NCBI GenBank assembly: GCA_964017145.1
Contig: OZ024843.1
Coordinates: 1,665,001-1,729,000 of the forward strand
DNA from: Agrocybe praecox
Taxonomy: Eukaryota; Basidiomycota; Agaricomycetes; Agaricales; Agrocybaceae
Direction of reading: 5' to 3'
Length of the DNA stretch: 64,000 nucleotides
The position numbers and the translations under genes are program-made. A model generated the notes under the pieces. The model searched no databases, was not told where the DNA came from, and saw only the letters and a list, made by a program, of their open reading frames with translations. Shown piece after piece: positions 49,405-60,017 of this stretch; position 1 is the first letter of the stretch; each line of letters starts with the position of its first letter.

Positions 49405-50851
49405 ATGGTCTCCCGTCTCGCCCTCTCCCGTCTCGCTCCCGTCTTCTCATCAGTCAGGGCATCTTCCTCAGCAGTCTCAAAGAGAACTCTGCGAGGCACT
49501 CGTGGGTATGCTACCTCGGACAATGAGCAGCACACAGTTAGTCGCGTCATAATCGATTGCACACCACTTTCTTACTTTATTTCTAGATGACCGTCCGTGA
49601 CGCTCTCAACGCCGCAATGGAGGAGGAAATGATTCGCGACGAGACTGTTTTCATTCTCGGAGAGGAGGTTGCTCGCTACAATGGTGCTTACAAGGTATGC
49701 GTCCAACTCAACTGCAACCACTAAGAATAGTTAACGGAGTTTGTCCCCAGGTCACCAAGGGTCTCATGGACAAATTCGGTGAAAAGCGGGTCGTCGACAC
49801 TCCCATTACAGAGATGGGATTTGCAGGTATCGCCGTCGGTGCTGCCCTCCAAGGTCTTCGTCCAATGTATGTATGTCCGTCCTTGTTCAGCTCTTCAGCC
49901 ACTGACGCTTCCCTAGTTGCGAGTTCATGACTTTCAACTTTGCCATGCAAGCCATTGATCAAATTGTCAACTCTGCTGGAAAGACATACTACATGTCCGG
50001 TGGAAACGTGCCCTGTCCTGTTGTTTTCCGTGGTCCCAACGGCGCTGCATCCGGTGTCGCTGCCCAACATTCACAAGACTACGCCGCATGGTACGGTTCA
50101 GTTCCCGGTCTCAAGGTCGTCAGCCCCTGGAGTGCAGAAGATTGCAAGGGTCTTTTGAAGGTATGTTAATTTACTGAACAAATCCTTCTCACCGGATGCT
50201 TATCAATTTGTGATATAGTCTGCTATTCGTGATCCCAATCCCGTTGTTTTCCTTGAGAATGAGATGTTATACGGTGTTTCCTTCCCCATGTCCCAGGAGG
50301 CCATGTCAGACGACTTCCTTATTCCCATTGGCAAATGCAAGGTCGAGAGGGAAGGCAGTGATGTCACTATTGTTGCTCACAGCAAGATGGTTTCGCACTC
50401 TATGGAAGCCGCTGAAGCTCTTGCTAAGGAAGGAATCAAGGCTGAAGTCATCAACCTTCGTAGCATCCGTCCTCTCGACATTGACACTATCATCAAGTCG
50501 GTCAAGAAGACCAACCGGTAAGCTTTGAACGCATGTCTGTTCAGCTCATCATGGCTCACATTGTCCTCCCATGCAGCCTTGTTATTGTTGAGGGTGGTTT
50601 CCCTGCCTTTGGTGTTGGCAGTGAAATCTGCGCACAAATCGTTGAGAGTGAAGCCTTCGACTACCTCGATGCCCCTGTCGAGCGTGTCACCGGTGCTGAT
50701 GTTCCTACACCCGTAAGTCTCATTCACAATCCAATACTTGCCTGTATTCACGTTGCTTTTCCAGTACGCACAAAACCTCGAAGCTCTTGCTTTCCCCGAC
50801 ACTCCTCTGATCGTCAAGGTCGCAAAACGTGCTCTTTACCGCACGAATTGA
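49405..50851 (+). CDS. PDB1: Pyruvate dehydrogenase E1 component, beta subunit
   Basis: Beta subunit of the mitochondrial pyruvate dehydrogenase E1 heterotetramer (thiamine-diphosphate dependent; pyruvate to acetyl-CoA). ATG 49405-49407 begins [20 protein letters not shown], a mitochondrial presequence rich in Arg and Ser. Core motifs are [20 protein letters not shown] (about 49590-49650), [20 protein letters not shown] (split by an intron), [38 protein letters not shown] (about 49950-50005), [53 protein letters not shown] and [15 protein letters not shown]. It ends [10 protein letters not shown] with TGA 50849-50851. Introns lie at about 49524-49587, 49696-49751, 49869-49918, 50161-50218, 50519-50576 and 50714-50763. 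Complete, about 370 residues. Confidence 0.96.
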
Positions 50852-51019
50852 TTTTAGATTATATTGCTTAACTTGGCGGGAAGGATTTCTATTTTTATCC
50901 TATAGACTTGTTTTCCATTGCTACATCGATGCGACCACCTTAGATACACTAATAAATCTTCTATATCATTTATTATCTTTCATTTGCGACCCATACTTAA
51001 TGGGAGTGATGTTTTATCT

Positions 51020-53680
51020 TCAAACAGATTTTCCAACTTGGCCCAAACGGACCCTGACAGCGTTGGCATGGGCCTGTAATCCTTCGCAGTCGGCCAAAGT
51101 AGCCACAACTGGACCTAAGACATCAAGACCAGCGGCCGTAATTTCTTGCGAGGTGATGTGCTTCTGGAATGAGAGTGTGTTGACTCCGCTGAATTGTCTA
51201 GCGTAACCGTTTGTAGGAAGTGTATGATTAGTGCCTGAAGCATAGTCGCCGCAACTGCAATGGCAAATTAGTATTTGATTTGATCTCTTATTAATTTAGG
51301 CATGCGACTGACCTCTCTGGAGTGTATGGCCCAACAAAGACACTCCCGGCGTTGTCGATTTCTGATACTCTCTGGCTTGCGTCCTCCAAGTGCAAGATAA
51401 GATGCTCTGGCGCATAGTCGTTGGAGAATTGTATCGCCTCTGCGGTACTGACGACTTTGACGATGATGCTCTTGGGGATCGACTGGCGGACAATATCTAC
51501 TCGTGATAAAGCAGAAGCTTGGGCATCGACTTCCTTTTCTATTGATGCAAGATGTTCGGCGGTGAGGTTTACGGCAACCAACACAACTTGCGAGTCAACA
51601 CCGTGTTCTGCTTGAGAAAGAAGATCCGCAGCGACGAATGCTGGGTTGCCGGTGTGGTCGGCAATAACCTGTTGGGAGTTTAGCAACCACTTTACACATG
51701 CCATAAAAAGATACTCACCAACACTTCCGATGGTCCTGCGGGCATATCGATAGAGACGAGGGCATCTGTGTCGTTCTGCACCAACATCTTCGCCGCCGTA
51801 ACCCACTGATTACCTGGGCCGAAGATCTTGTCGACTTTGGGCACAGTCTTGGTGCCGTAGGCCATTGCGGCGACTGCTTGAGCACCTCCTGCTTTCAAGA
51901 TAGCAGAGGCACCGACCAGCTGAGCGACGTACATAACCTCGGGGGTGATGCTGCCATCAGGTCTTGGGGGAGTGGCCAATACAATCTCTTTGCAGCCAGC
52001 CACTTGTGCAGGGATACCCAACATCAAGGCGGTGGAAGGAAGGACAGCGGTTCCACCCGGTACATAAAGACCGACACGGGCGATGGGACGTGCGAAGCGA
52101 GAGCAGACAACGCCAGGCATCGTTTCGACTGTGAGGGTCGACCCATCAACTTGAGCAGCGTGGAATTTGTGAATGTTAGAGTACGCGACATCGATAGCTT
52201 TGCGGACGTCCTCGTCGATTACCATTGACTCGGGTGCGTAGGGAGGGAAGATCACTGTGGAATCCAGCTGGACCTTGTCGAACTTTGCGGTGAGTTCCAA
52301 GAGAGCCTCATCTCCGCGCTGACGAACCGCCTCGACAATAGGTTTGACCTTCTCTATCATCTCATCTGACTTTAGAACTGGACGACGGAGAAGCTGCGCG
52401 CGCTCTTCTGAAGTGACTTTAGAGAGGTCTGAAGTGCGCATGCGGATGGGGCCGTCAACTGATGGATCGGCTTGCGCCTTTACGGGAGGAGCAGGTTGTG
52501 CAGGCGCAGGATTTACGGGCGCTTGTTTCGTCCATTGAGGCTTAGCGTTCCCAGGCCTCCTCGTTACTTTCTTCGCTTTCTTATCCAATGAACGTTCGAT
52601 GTCGGCTACACTAACGCCAGCAGCTACGCATCTTGTTAATGCAAAGTAGAATAGATCAGCTGCCTCAAAAGAAATATCTTCCTTCGTCTCTGCTCTGCAC
52701 AATTCGTCGGCTTCTTCCATGATCTTTGATTGAAGAAGGGTAGGATCTTTGAATAAACGTTGAGTATAAGATCCCTCTGGTGCATTTTCTAGGCGCTTTT
52801 TGAGAGTATTTTCGAGAGCTGGGAGACCACTTGCTACACTGAAGCAAGATTGACGATTGAGGTGACAGAAGCCAGATCCGTGCTGAACAACGCGGAATTC
52901 CAAGCTGTCGGAATCGCAGTCCAGACGAATACGAACGACATCTTGTGTGGCTCCTGAAGTTTCTCCCTTGCGCCAAAGACCGTGCTTTCTTGACTGATAA
53001 ACCCCCTTTCCTGAGACGATGCTTTCCTTTACAGATTGCTTTGATGAATAGACAAGGCCGAGGGAATGCCCTGTCTCGGAGGTAACCACTGTAGGATAGA
53101 GCCCATCTGCTCGGTCAGATGTGACAGTTGCTAGGAACGCGTCCGCAATATTTAACTTTCTCGAGGTGCTCGCGGCCAAAGTGAGTTGAGATTCGGGGAG
53201 AACTAGTGTTGCTCCTATGCTTTGAAGTTCGCGGATGTTCGAAGCATTGGGAAGAGAGTCAGAGGTAGACAGTACATATATCGCAGAACCGACAAAGAAT
53301 TTTGAGAATGGTGATATGAAATCAATGTCGATTGAAGGTGTTTTGAGTAAGACTCCTGATACGCCATTCCTGACTTTATCGGAGACAGCGCTAACATTGG
53401 CAACGTCGAGAAGAACGATGAGGCGCTCTGCTGGTAAAGCGCCGATAAGTCCCTTTGCAGAAGACAAGGGAATGATGACCTTCTCTACTCCCTCATCTAA
53501 CCAGGAAGCAACCGCATCAAGATCTACAGAATCGGCCTGGTCGACAAGTAAGTAGGATTGTTGGGGAAGCTGTGAGAGGGGTATTGAGTGCTGAGCGTCT
53601 AGAATTATGGGGCCGATACGATCGAGAGCATTGAAGAGGACTGAGTTTTCCTCGGTAAGGAGCGGTAAGAAGGTTGCCAT
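51020..53680 (-). CDS. HIS4: Trifunctional histidine biosynthesis protein HIS4
   Basis: Fused fungal enzyme for steps 2, 3 and 9-10 of histidine synthesis: PR-ATP pyrophosphohydrolase, PR-AMP cyclohydrolase and histidinol dehydrogenase. ATG 53678-53680 (MATFLPLLTEENS) is the first ATG in the long frame. PR-AMP cyclohydrolase motifs DRADGLYPTVV, LGLVYSSKQS, HGLWRKGETSG and RLDCDSDSL lie at about 53125-52900. The pyrophosphohydrolase has EADELCRA and ISFEAADLFYFALTR (about 52715-52635). Histidinol dehydrogenase has ARVGLYVPGGTAVLPSTALM (about 52080-52015), AVAAMAYGTKTVPKVDKIFG, IDMPAGPSEVLV (about 51755-51720), DLLSQAEHGVDSQV (about 51625-51585) and YAPEHLIL (about 51415). SGTNHTLPT-type sequence follows the last introns. 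The stop is TGA 51020-51022. About 850 residues. A Gcn4-type TGACTC lies 52 bp upstream. Confidence 0.96.
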
Positions 53681-53731
53681 CGTCGTCCACTGTAAAGTTC
53701 TCAAATTTTTCTATGTCAACCAATTTATCAA

Positions 53732-53737
53732 TGACTC
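53732..53737. promoter_or_regulatory. TGACTC element upstream of HIS4
   Basis: TGACTC on the plus strand, 52 bp from the HIS4 ATG. This is the core of the Gcn4/CpcA site used for general amino-acid control of HIS4 in fungi. It lies within an out-of-frame upstream reading from ATG 53753, so it may be transcribed; function inferred. Confidence 0.4.
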
Positions 53738-53818
53738 GGTCGACGTTCGGCATTAGATTAGATTAAAGATTTATCAATGCCGCACCCTGATAATTTAAAT
53801 ACGTAAACCATGTAGCAA

Positions 53819-53901
53819 GGCGCTGTAGTGTAGCGGTTATCACTCAAGATTCTGATACAATCCGAGTTCTTGTAACCCCGGTTCGATTCCGGGCAGTGCC
53901 T
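53819..53901 (+). tRNA. tRNA-Gln (anticodon CUG) with an 11-nt intron
   Basis: The cloverleaf can be folded by eye. The acceptor stem GGCGCTG pairs with CAGTGCC (53894-53900, one G-U). The A box TAGTGTAGCGG (53826-53836) and D arm ending TATCACT are present. The anticodon stem CAAGA/TCTTG has loop TTCTGA...T, giving anticodon CTG after U33. About 11 nt (TACAATCCGAG) between positions 37 and 38 form a canonical tRNA intron. The T arm is CCCGG-TTCGATT-CCGGG (B box GGTTCGATTCC). The discriminator base is T at 53901. A T5 run just downstream (about 53905-53909) fits RNA polymerase III termination. CCA is not encoded, as expected in eukaryotes. The tRNA lies head-to-head with HIS4, 138 bp from its ATG. 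Confidence 0.93.
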
Positions 53902-53903
53902 GC

Positions 53904-53909
53904 TCTTTT
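53904..53909 (+). terminator. RNA polymerase III terminator of tRNA-Gln
   Basis: CTTTTT immediately 3' of the tRNA body, the standard oligo-T stop for RNA polymerase III; a second T5 run follows at about 53913-53917. Confidence 0.7.
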
Positions 53910-54071
53910 TGATTTTTGACCTACACTCCTTCCGAACTATTTTCTTACTATACTGAGTCTCGTCCAATCATTTTATTTCTTTCTACTTTTTACACATCGT
54001 CTCTTTTTCAAGTGGTTTTCCACACAGCAATGAATGGGCGAACTATGACATCGTACTTGATGGGGGCTTCG

Positions 54072-54079
54072 TGACGTCA
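54072..54079. promoter_or_regulatory. CRE/ATF site (TGACGTCA) upstream of TspO
   Basis: Perfect 8-bp palindrome TGACGTCA, 62 bp upstream of the TspO ATG, the binding site of bZIP factors of the Atf1/CREB type. Together with the TATA box at 54098 it looks like a compact stress-type promoter; function inferred. Confidence 0.5.
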
Positions 54080-54097
54080 TCAAAAGCTAGGAAGGGA

Positions 54098-54106
54098 TAT
54101 ATAAAA
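54098..54106 (+). promoter_or_regulatory. TATA box of the TspO gene
   Basis: TATATAAAA lies 35 bp upstream of ATG 54141. It is one of the few clear TATA elements in the window and agrees with the gene's strand. Confidence 0.55.
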
Positions 54107-54140
54107 TGGTTCACGGAATTGGCGCTCCTAACGAAGCACC

Positions 54141-54923
54141 ATGTCTATACATATTCCCAATATTCTTCTCGCCATTCCTCGTAATCCTGTCGTCGCCGTC
54201 GGCCTACCCATCGCCCTCGGCTTTTTCAGTGGCGGCGATTCATCCAAAGTCGCAAACAGCAACTGGTATGCTGTAAGTCTCATCTCCCCTCACAGATTTG
54301 CTTATTCTGGAGAGCTTATGGTAGTCTGATATAATCAGAACTTAACTCCTGCTCCCGGGAATCCAAGACGAGAAGTCTTCCCGTTCGTGTGGACTTTATT
54401 ATATGCGTCGATGGGCTATGCCTCTCATGTCGCCGTGAAAGCGCTAGATAGTAGCGTGTTGGAAGCTAACAAGTACGTGACCCTGTGTTTGTACTTGAGT
54501 ATTATGCCTCTAAACTTGCGCAGGAATGCATTGTCCCTTGGGCTTATCTTGTATTACACACAACTTGGACTCAATTTTGTTTGGAGTCCCCTGTTCTTCG
54601 GCCAACATCAGGTGTGTGGATATCTTACTGCATAACTACTCCCACGTTGTCTGACGTATGTACCCTCTGTAGATCGGCCTTGCTCTTGTTGATAGCGTCC
54701 TTTTAACGGCTACTACGTGCTGGATGACTGTAAGTTTTATGGGCATCCTTTTTAATTACGAGCGCTTTAAATCCGTCATATTATATAGAAACTCTTAGAT
54801 CGACCAACAGACGCGAAAGCGACATACTTCCTCCTTCCATACTGTGCCTGGCTAGGATTTGCCACCTACCTTAACGCAGGCACTTGGTGGTTGAACAAGA
54901 ACCGTGGTCACAAGCGCCTTTAA
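54141..54923 (+). CDS. TspO/MBR family translocator protein
   Basis: Small five-helix membrane protein of the TspO/peripheral benzodiazepine receptor family, located in the mitochondrial outer membrane or secretory membranes. It binds porphyrins and sterols and is linked to stress responses. ATG 54141-54143 (MSIHIPNILLAIPRNPVVAV) starts the first helix, with VGLPIALGFFSGG. Family motifs are NWYANLTPAPGNPRREVFPF (across an intron, about 54264 and 54340), FVWTLLYASMGYASH (about 54381-54430, the WTxLY signature), LILYYTQLGLNFVWSPLFF (about 54545-54600), and, in the last exons, LLPYCAWLGFATYLNAGTWW and LNKNRG. The stop is TAA 54921-54923. Four introns; about 180 residues, full length. Confidence 0.93.
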
Positions 54924-55149
54924 CTTTTAACATATAACGTAGTAGGCGCGTATGAGCAATAACGTGCAGAAGCAAAACATAATCAATACCAGTGATACAA
55001 ATATTACAAGTTAATTCATTATGCGAATTCGCTTGCGGCATCGACGTAATCATACATACTGGTATTACAACAGAAGTGGTAAGAACAGGTGCAGTTTCCA
55101 TAAAACAAGAGTTATAAGTACGGTATTGTATAAGGTACACTACATTTAT
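54924..55149. other. Convergent gap between TspO and Argonaute
   Basis: A 226 bp spacer where the two transcripts converge, with AT-rich 3' UTR sequence and no feature I can name. Overlapping 3' ends here would give double-stranded RNA next to an RNAi gene, but that is not shown by sequence. Confidence 0.4.
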
Positions 55150-58100
55150 TCACTATATTGTAAAGGATAAATGGTCAAGTCAGATTCAGAAGATAGCAAG
55201 ACAGCAAGTACGCTATACTCACCGAGAAATACATGAGAACCTTCTGGTTATTATGAAGAGGCCTGAACGCCTTCTGGAATCTGTCGAGGGTATCCATATG
55301 GCTGCTCGGGGGACCAGGCGCCGAAGAGGCGTCATCGGATCCAAGGAAATCCCATTTCTCATAAGGATTGAAGTGGTTCCTAGCTCTCGAGCATACAATA
55401 TCGGCGTCTATACATGACAGTTAATTCATGTTAATACATGCGGCAGGATGTTTCTGCTTACAATAAACTGGTGCAGGAATCGACACGGATCGAGTTGACC
55501 GGGCATAGACATGACACAACGCGAACGAGAGACTTTGGAGGGCATCGGCACTAAATAGAAAGTATATTTAGCGTGAAATAACGGACATCTTCCAATTACA
55601 TCTACATACGTGAATTTATTTTCCTGAGTAAAGATTAATTACAAGGGTTACAACCAAGCGAGTTAATAAACTCACATCATAAAGTACCGAATAATGTGCG
55701 GGTCTACTCGTTCCTAAGAGACCCCCATGACTCTGCAAATAAAAGTCGAATTCCGTAGGGTGAGCAATTTCGCGGTCAACGACTGTACCAGCAGGGCAAT
55801 TTCCACTCTTATCTCCGTCGCGTTCTTGCTGGGGGAAAAATCGAACGTGATGACGCTTTCCTACAACGATTACAGTGATTTTTGCATCGATGCGCAACTC
55901 CTGGCATGCTCCTGTTATCAGAATAAGTAGTGTTCAAAATGGGAAGAGGCCAAAAGTACTCTTCAGTTGGGGCAGTTCTGTGGCCACAAGTTTTAGCAAC
56001 AATCTAACAATGCATAACAGATTGGACTCTACCTAGATCAAGGACTTGCTTGAATTGTCCTTCGGAGACACCGTCTAAGGGATATTTTCGTCGGTCTTGG
56101 TTACAAAAACAGTTTATCGTCAGACTTACCTCGATAGAAAATAATGCGCTTAGGCATGGATGCGCCGATGGCCCTTTTCTCGACGTGTTGCCTATATGCC
56201 ATGTAACGGCTCAAAATACTCTGAGATAAAATTAAGATCGCAATTATCATGTTTAAGCATAGGCATTAAGTACACACCTTACTCATGTCATAAAGATCGT
56301 CAATCATCTCCTGTCTAGATGCTTGTACTCTCGACTCTGTAAATATGAAATGAGATAGGCATAGGTTTACTTATCGCCCTCACTATGGAACTAACCTGCG
56401 ACGTATTTCGCACTGTCGCTGTCGACATTCCCAACGACAGATGTGAAAGAAGGTTTACCATCCGATCCAGGAGCGGGGTGAATAACATCGGCGCCTAAGT
56501 CACTTCATTTAGGAAGTATAGTATGCTTGCTATTCTGCGAGCTTACCCATCACAATTGTTGGCATATGAGGGTCGGTTAAAGCAGAGACGGAAGACGGGT
56601 CGGGAATTGTATTGATACCGCCCATCTTGACATTGATTCTGAATGACCACCATTGACATGAATATAACTATCACCGAGCGAGAAGGGAGACGTACTTCAA
56701 GCTAACATTGGCGAAGTATTGAGGTTTGGCGCTTCTACACTTGTGGCTCTTCATGCACTGTGTAGTCACCCCCCTCTGTGTGAAAGGTGTGAAGGTTAGA
56801 CAGAATTCATAAACCTCCTGGTTCGAAGTTTCTTACATCGACGTCCCCCCAACTAAATGGATTTTAACGTTCGTCAACGCCCTCGAGACTTAAAGAAATT
56901 GCACATACTATTTGATTTCAGTGTACATATCGTTTGCACCTTCCGGAAGGATGCAAAGGATTAACTGGGGAGGCACTCCAGACTTCTGATACACAGCTTG
57001 TCCACATCTCAGCAAAGCTCCTTGTATATCGCGTTGCCCGACCATGTAGTCAATGGTACCAGGAGGTGCCATTTGAATGCCTGTGAGAAAGCAGAATTAA
57101 AGCAGCTTCAGCGGTGCAGCAACATGATGTCTCACCAACATCGCTGCAACTTGTCATCAACCCTGACACAACGTCATTGATAATATCAAGGTCCATCCTT
57201 CTCTCTGTTTCGAAACAGACCACACCCCAAGATCTGATTGGGCCCGCAGGCCTGTAGAATTTCTTATGGATCCTGTTGAGAATGTCAGCCTTTTATCGGG
57301 AAGCTACATAGAAGAATATTTCATACATGTTCCAGGCACCATTACTGGGAACCTATAAAAATATTAGACACCCACGTATTTCTACGAATGTAGAAGAGGA
57401 GGCTGACGATGGTAGGTTGCTTGCTGCCCGTGCCATAACGCAAAGTAGGAGGTTGCAGAACTCTTGCTTTGACGGTTTTTGGGCCACTTGTATCGACATG
57501 CATTCCGAATTGTTTGACGTAATCCGATTGTCCATAGGCCAAAACCTAAAATCAATTAGCATACATTTCCATTCATTATGAGATAAGTACGCACCGCCAG
57601 ACCTCTTCGTATACTTTCTAAACGATCTCTGGGTCTCTTCGTTGCAAAGTCGAGAACATCTTTTGTCTTATCAGAGGGAATTTGTTTCTTCATTATCTGG
57701 CCTGGAGGAACAGTGCATAGCTCAAGGGGTATTTTTGCGCCCGATCCAACCTAGGTAGTGATCAGTTTCAAACTTGTCAACCAGTAAGAAGTCAAATAAA
57801 CCTCGACACAAATCATATCCGGGAATCGTAGAGGTCTATTCAGGGTTTGCCTGAAGTAATCTGCGACAGACATTCTCCCCCCTTCCCGCATAGTGAATAT
57901 ATCTTCCTTAGCACTGAGGCGTGTCAGCTTCTTAATGACCCGTGGTACCGGTGCACGTCCTGCAGGGCCCGTTTGACCCTCTGTTATCACCCTGATGCCG
58001 GAAATGAATCGCTGAAGGCGAAGGAGTTCTCGTTCGGGAATATTTTGCCTGTATAACAAAGGAGGACCATTAGAAGAACCTCTAGGTATGTTCAAATAAT

Positions 58101-59176
58101 CAAGGCAGAGAGATATTAAGGGGCCACTCTTGTACATAGTGGCGGTGGAAATGTCTATATTAATGAACATTTGTCCTATTCCAGGCCTAACGGATTGGAA
58201 GTAACCGCGCCATAGTTGGATTCCGCTTCCAATGTCTTTCGTTTCGCGATCGGTGAAGAAAGAGCGAACGTTGAATGGGTAATTCATGGTTGGTTCCATA
58301 CGAATAACGACATTAAGCGCCTACATGTTCGTCACGCTCAATTTCCTGGGGATATTATTAGTTAGGTTGATAAATCTGTACGTACAGTGATGGCGGTCAA
58401 AACAGTATTATCGTGAGATTGATCGCCTTTGATAAAACGTTTAAGGACCCTATGATTAACTAATATTAGCATGCATCGACTCGAGGCAACGAGAAGGTTC
58501 GTACTCTGGATTAATTTCTGCGACTTTCGTTAATCGAACTTTGTACGCTTTGGCTGAGCGGTTACTTTCGGCGCTTCGAGTATCGTGCAAGTTCACTTCG
58601 AACTAGTAATGCTGTCAGGGTCAAAGACTTCATGGGGCGTATGGCAAACTTGCCTCTTGGACGCCTGTTGCACCGAAAGGCAATTCTCGCACAGCAAACA
58701 TATTCTTTCTTCCATCATAGACAGCACGAGGAGTAAATATCTGAGGGGCAGTCTGTGTCTGCAATTGCTTTATGATATCCATGTTTAGTCGAGCGGGAAG
58801 AGTTTTCTCTGACGGAGAGATAACTACGTTTAAGAGTCAAGTAAATGTTCAAGCACTGATCATCGATCTTCAAGTAAATACTAACCGACTGTTATAAGTT
58901 GTCAGTGGGCTTTTTTCTCAGGGCTTCAGCGTTATTGAATAACTCACCATCATAATGGTGAATAACGCCTTCTGGAATTGTAGTAGAGAACGAATTGACA
59001 AAGATTCCAAGCTCGCGTCCGCCTGTACCAAAATTTGGACGCTTCACGCCAACAGTTGTAACGTGAGCGCCGCTAGGCAGCCCTATTTGAATTGCGCTCC
59101 CTCGCGATGTCGCTCCACCGCGCATACCCCTAATAGCAGGTCCAGTGCTGCCCCGTGGTGCCGCACGAGGAGGCAT
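55150..59176 (-). CDS. Argonaute (PAZ-PIWI), catalytic tetrad present
   Basis: Small-RNA-guided effector of RNA silencing (eukaryotic Argonaute clade). ATG 59174-59176 starts an Arg/Gly-rich tail ([15 protein letters not shown]). The N domain follows ([19 protein letters not shown], then [10 protein letters not shown] about 58600). ArgoL1 contains [20 protein letters not shown] (about 58230-58170). PAZ is at about 58000-57730 and the MID domain at about 57250-56950. The PIWI domain shows Asp in [10 protein letters not shown] (about 56490), Glu in [11 protein letters not shown] (about 56320), Asp in [11 protein letters not shown] (about 56125-56050, split by an intron) and His in [11 protein letters not shown] (about 55700-55670). 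The DEDH slicer tetrad is therefore complete. After VLMYFS (about 55225) a GTGAGT intron leads to TGA 55150-55152. If it is unspliced, the protein ends 18 residues later at TGA 55174-55176. About 20 introns; exon borders are approximate. Confidence 0.94.
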
Positions 59177-60017
59177 TTCGTTTACTCTGTAACCTTCAAA
59201 GAGGGTGATAGGTAAGAGTGGGAGAAGATAGAGGGTACGGAATCAAGTACTTGATTGCCACTCATCGATAAAGAGATTCGCGCGTGCGACAATTCATCCA
59301 TTGTCTTGATGTCATGACGCCACGGCCCACGACGCTTGCCAGGTGCCTTGTCGCCACGGTCATGTGCTACTCGGCAACTAAACACCTTCCTCCTCGAGTT
59401 TGCCTCTCTATTGCTCCGCTCATCGCCTCTGGTTGCTTTTTTGTTCAGTGTGGCCCTCATGCAACATGCTGCAAGTATATTTTTGATGCCACATCCGTTT
59501 TATTATGAACTGTGCCCTTTGCTGCAGTCTGACTGCGCTAATTCTACTGCGATTGAGTCTTGGATTGAGTCCATTCGTCGCTCGAGTTGCAACGCCGACG
59601 CACAGGTTTTTGCACGTGTCCATATGTGGTCGGCGCCTAACTCATCACTCTATTGCGTACGCCAACAGTGTTGGCTCAATCGTAGCCTTTCTCTGGTAGC
59701 CACACATGAGTTCGTTCATATTGGGAATGGTCAAACACTTCCTGATTCTCGATCTGACAGTTCTCCTTTCCGAAGTGGGTGGACTTGGCCCCATTGTTTG
59801 CCGCGAGGCCACACTTACAGTATAGCCACAATGGCCACGCTGCATTGTTACCACCTTTCAAGGACTTTTTAACCTCCCTGACTCCCGCTCTGGAAGTAAA
59901 AGGGAGCATATGTCCCTATCCTTCCACGGACTCTTGGCCGTCATACTAGTCCAGTACTACTATCTGCTTTTTCTGCTTTCCTTTGTCTCTATGGAACCAA
60001 AGAAGAGGGAACGCAAT
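59177..60017. promoter_or_regulatory. Intergenic region upstream of Argonaute and the proline-rich gene
   Basis: An 841 bp gap between two divergent genes. A plus-strand frame stays open from about 59336 to 59872 (178 codons), but it begins at TTG, is rich in Ser, Cys and Leu, and matches nothing I recognise. In-frame ATGs at 59910 and 59991 extend the next gene upstream by a hydrophobic stretch (LLAVILVQYYYLLFLLSF). I see no mobile element. Confidence 0.45.

Noticed and set aside
59336..59872. 178-codon plus-strand ORF between Argonaute and the proline-rich gene
   Set aside because: It starts at TTG, has no recognisable domain, and a composition (Ser/Cys/Leu) like random translation; it more likely lies in the divergent promoter region.
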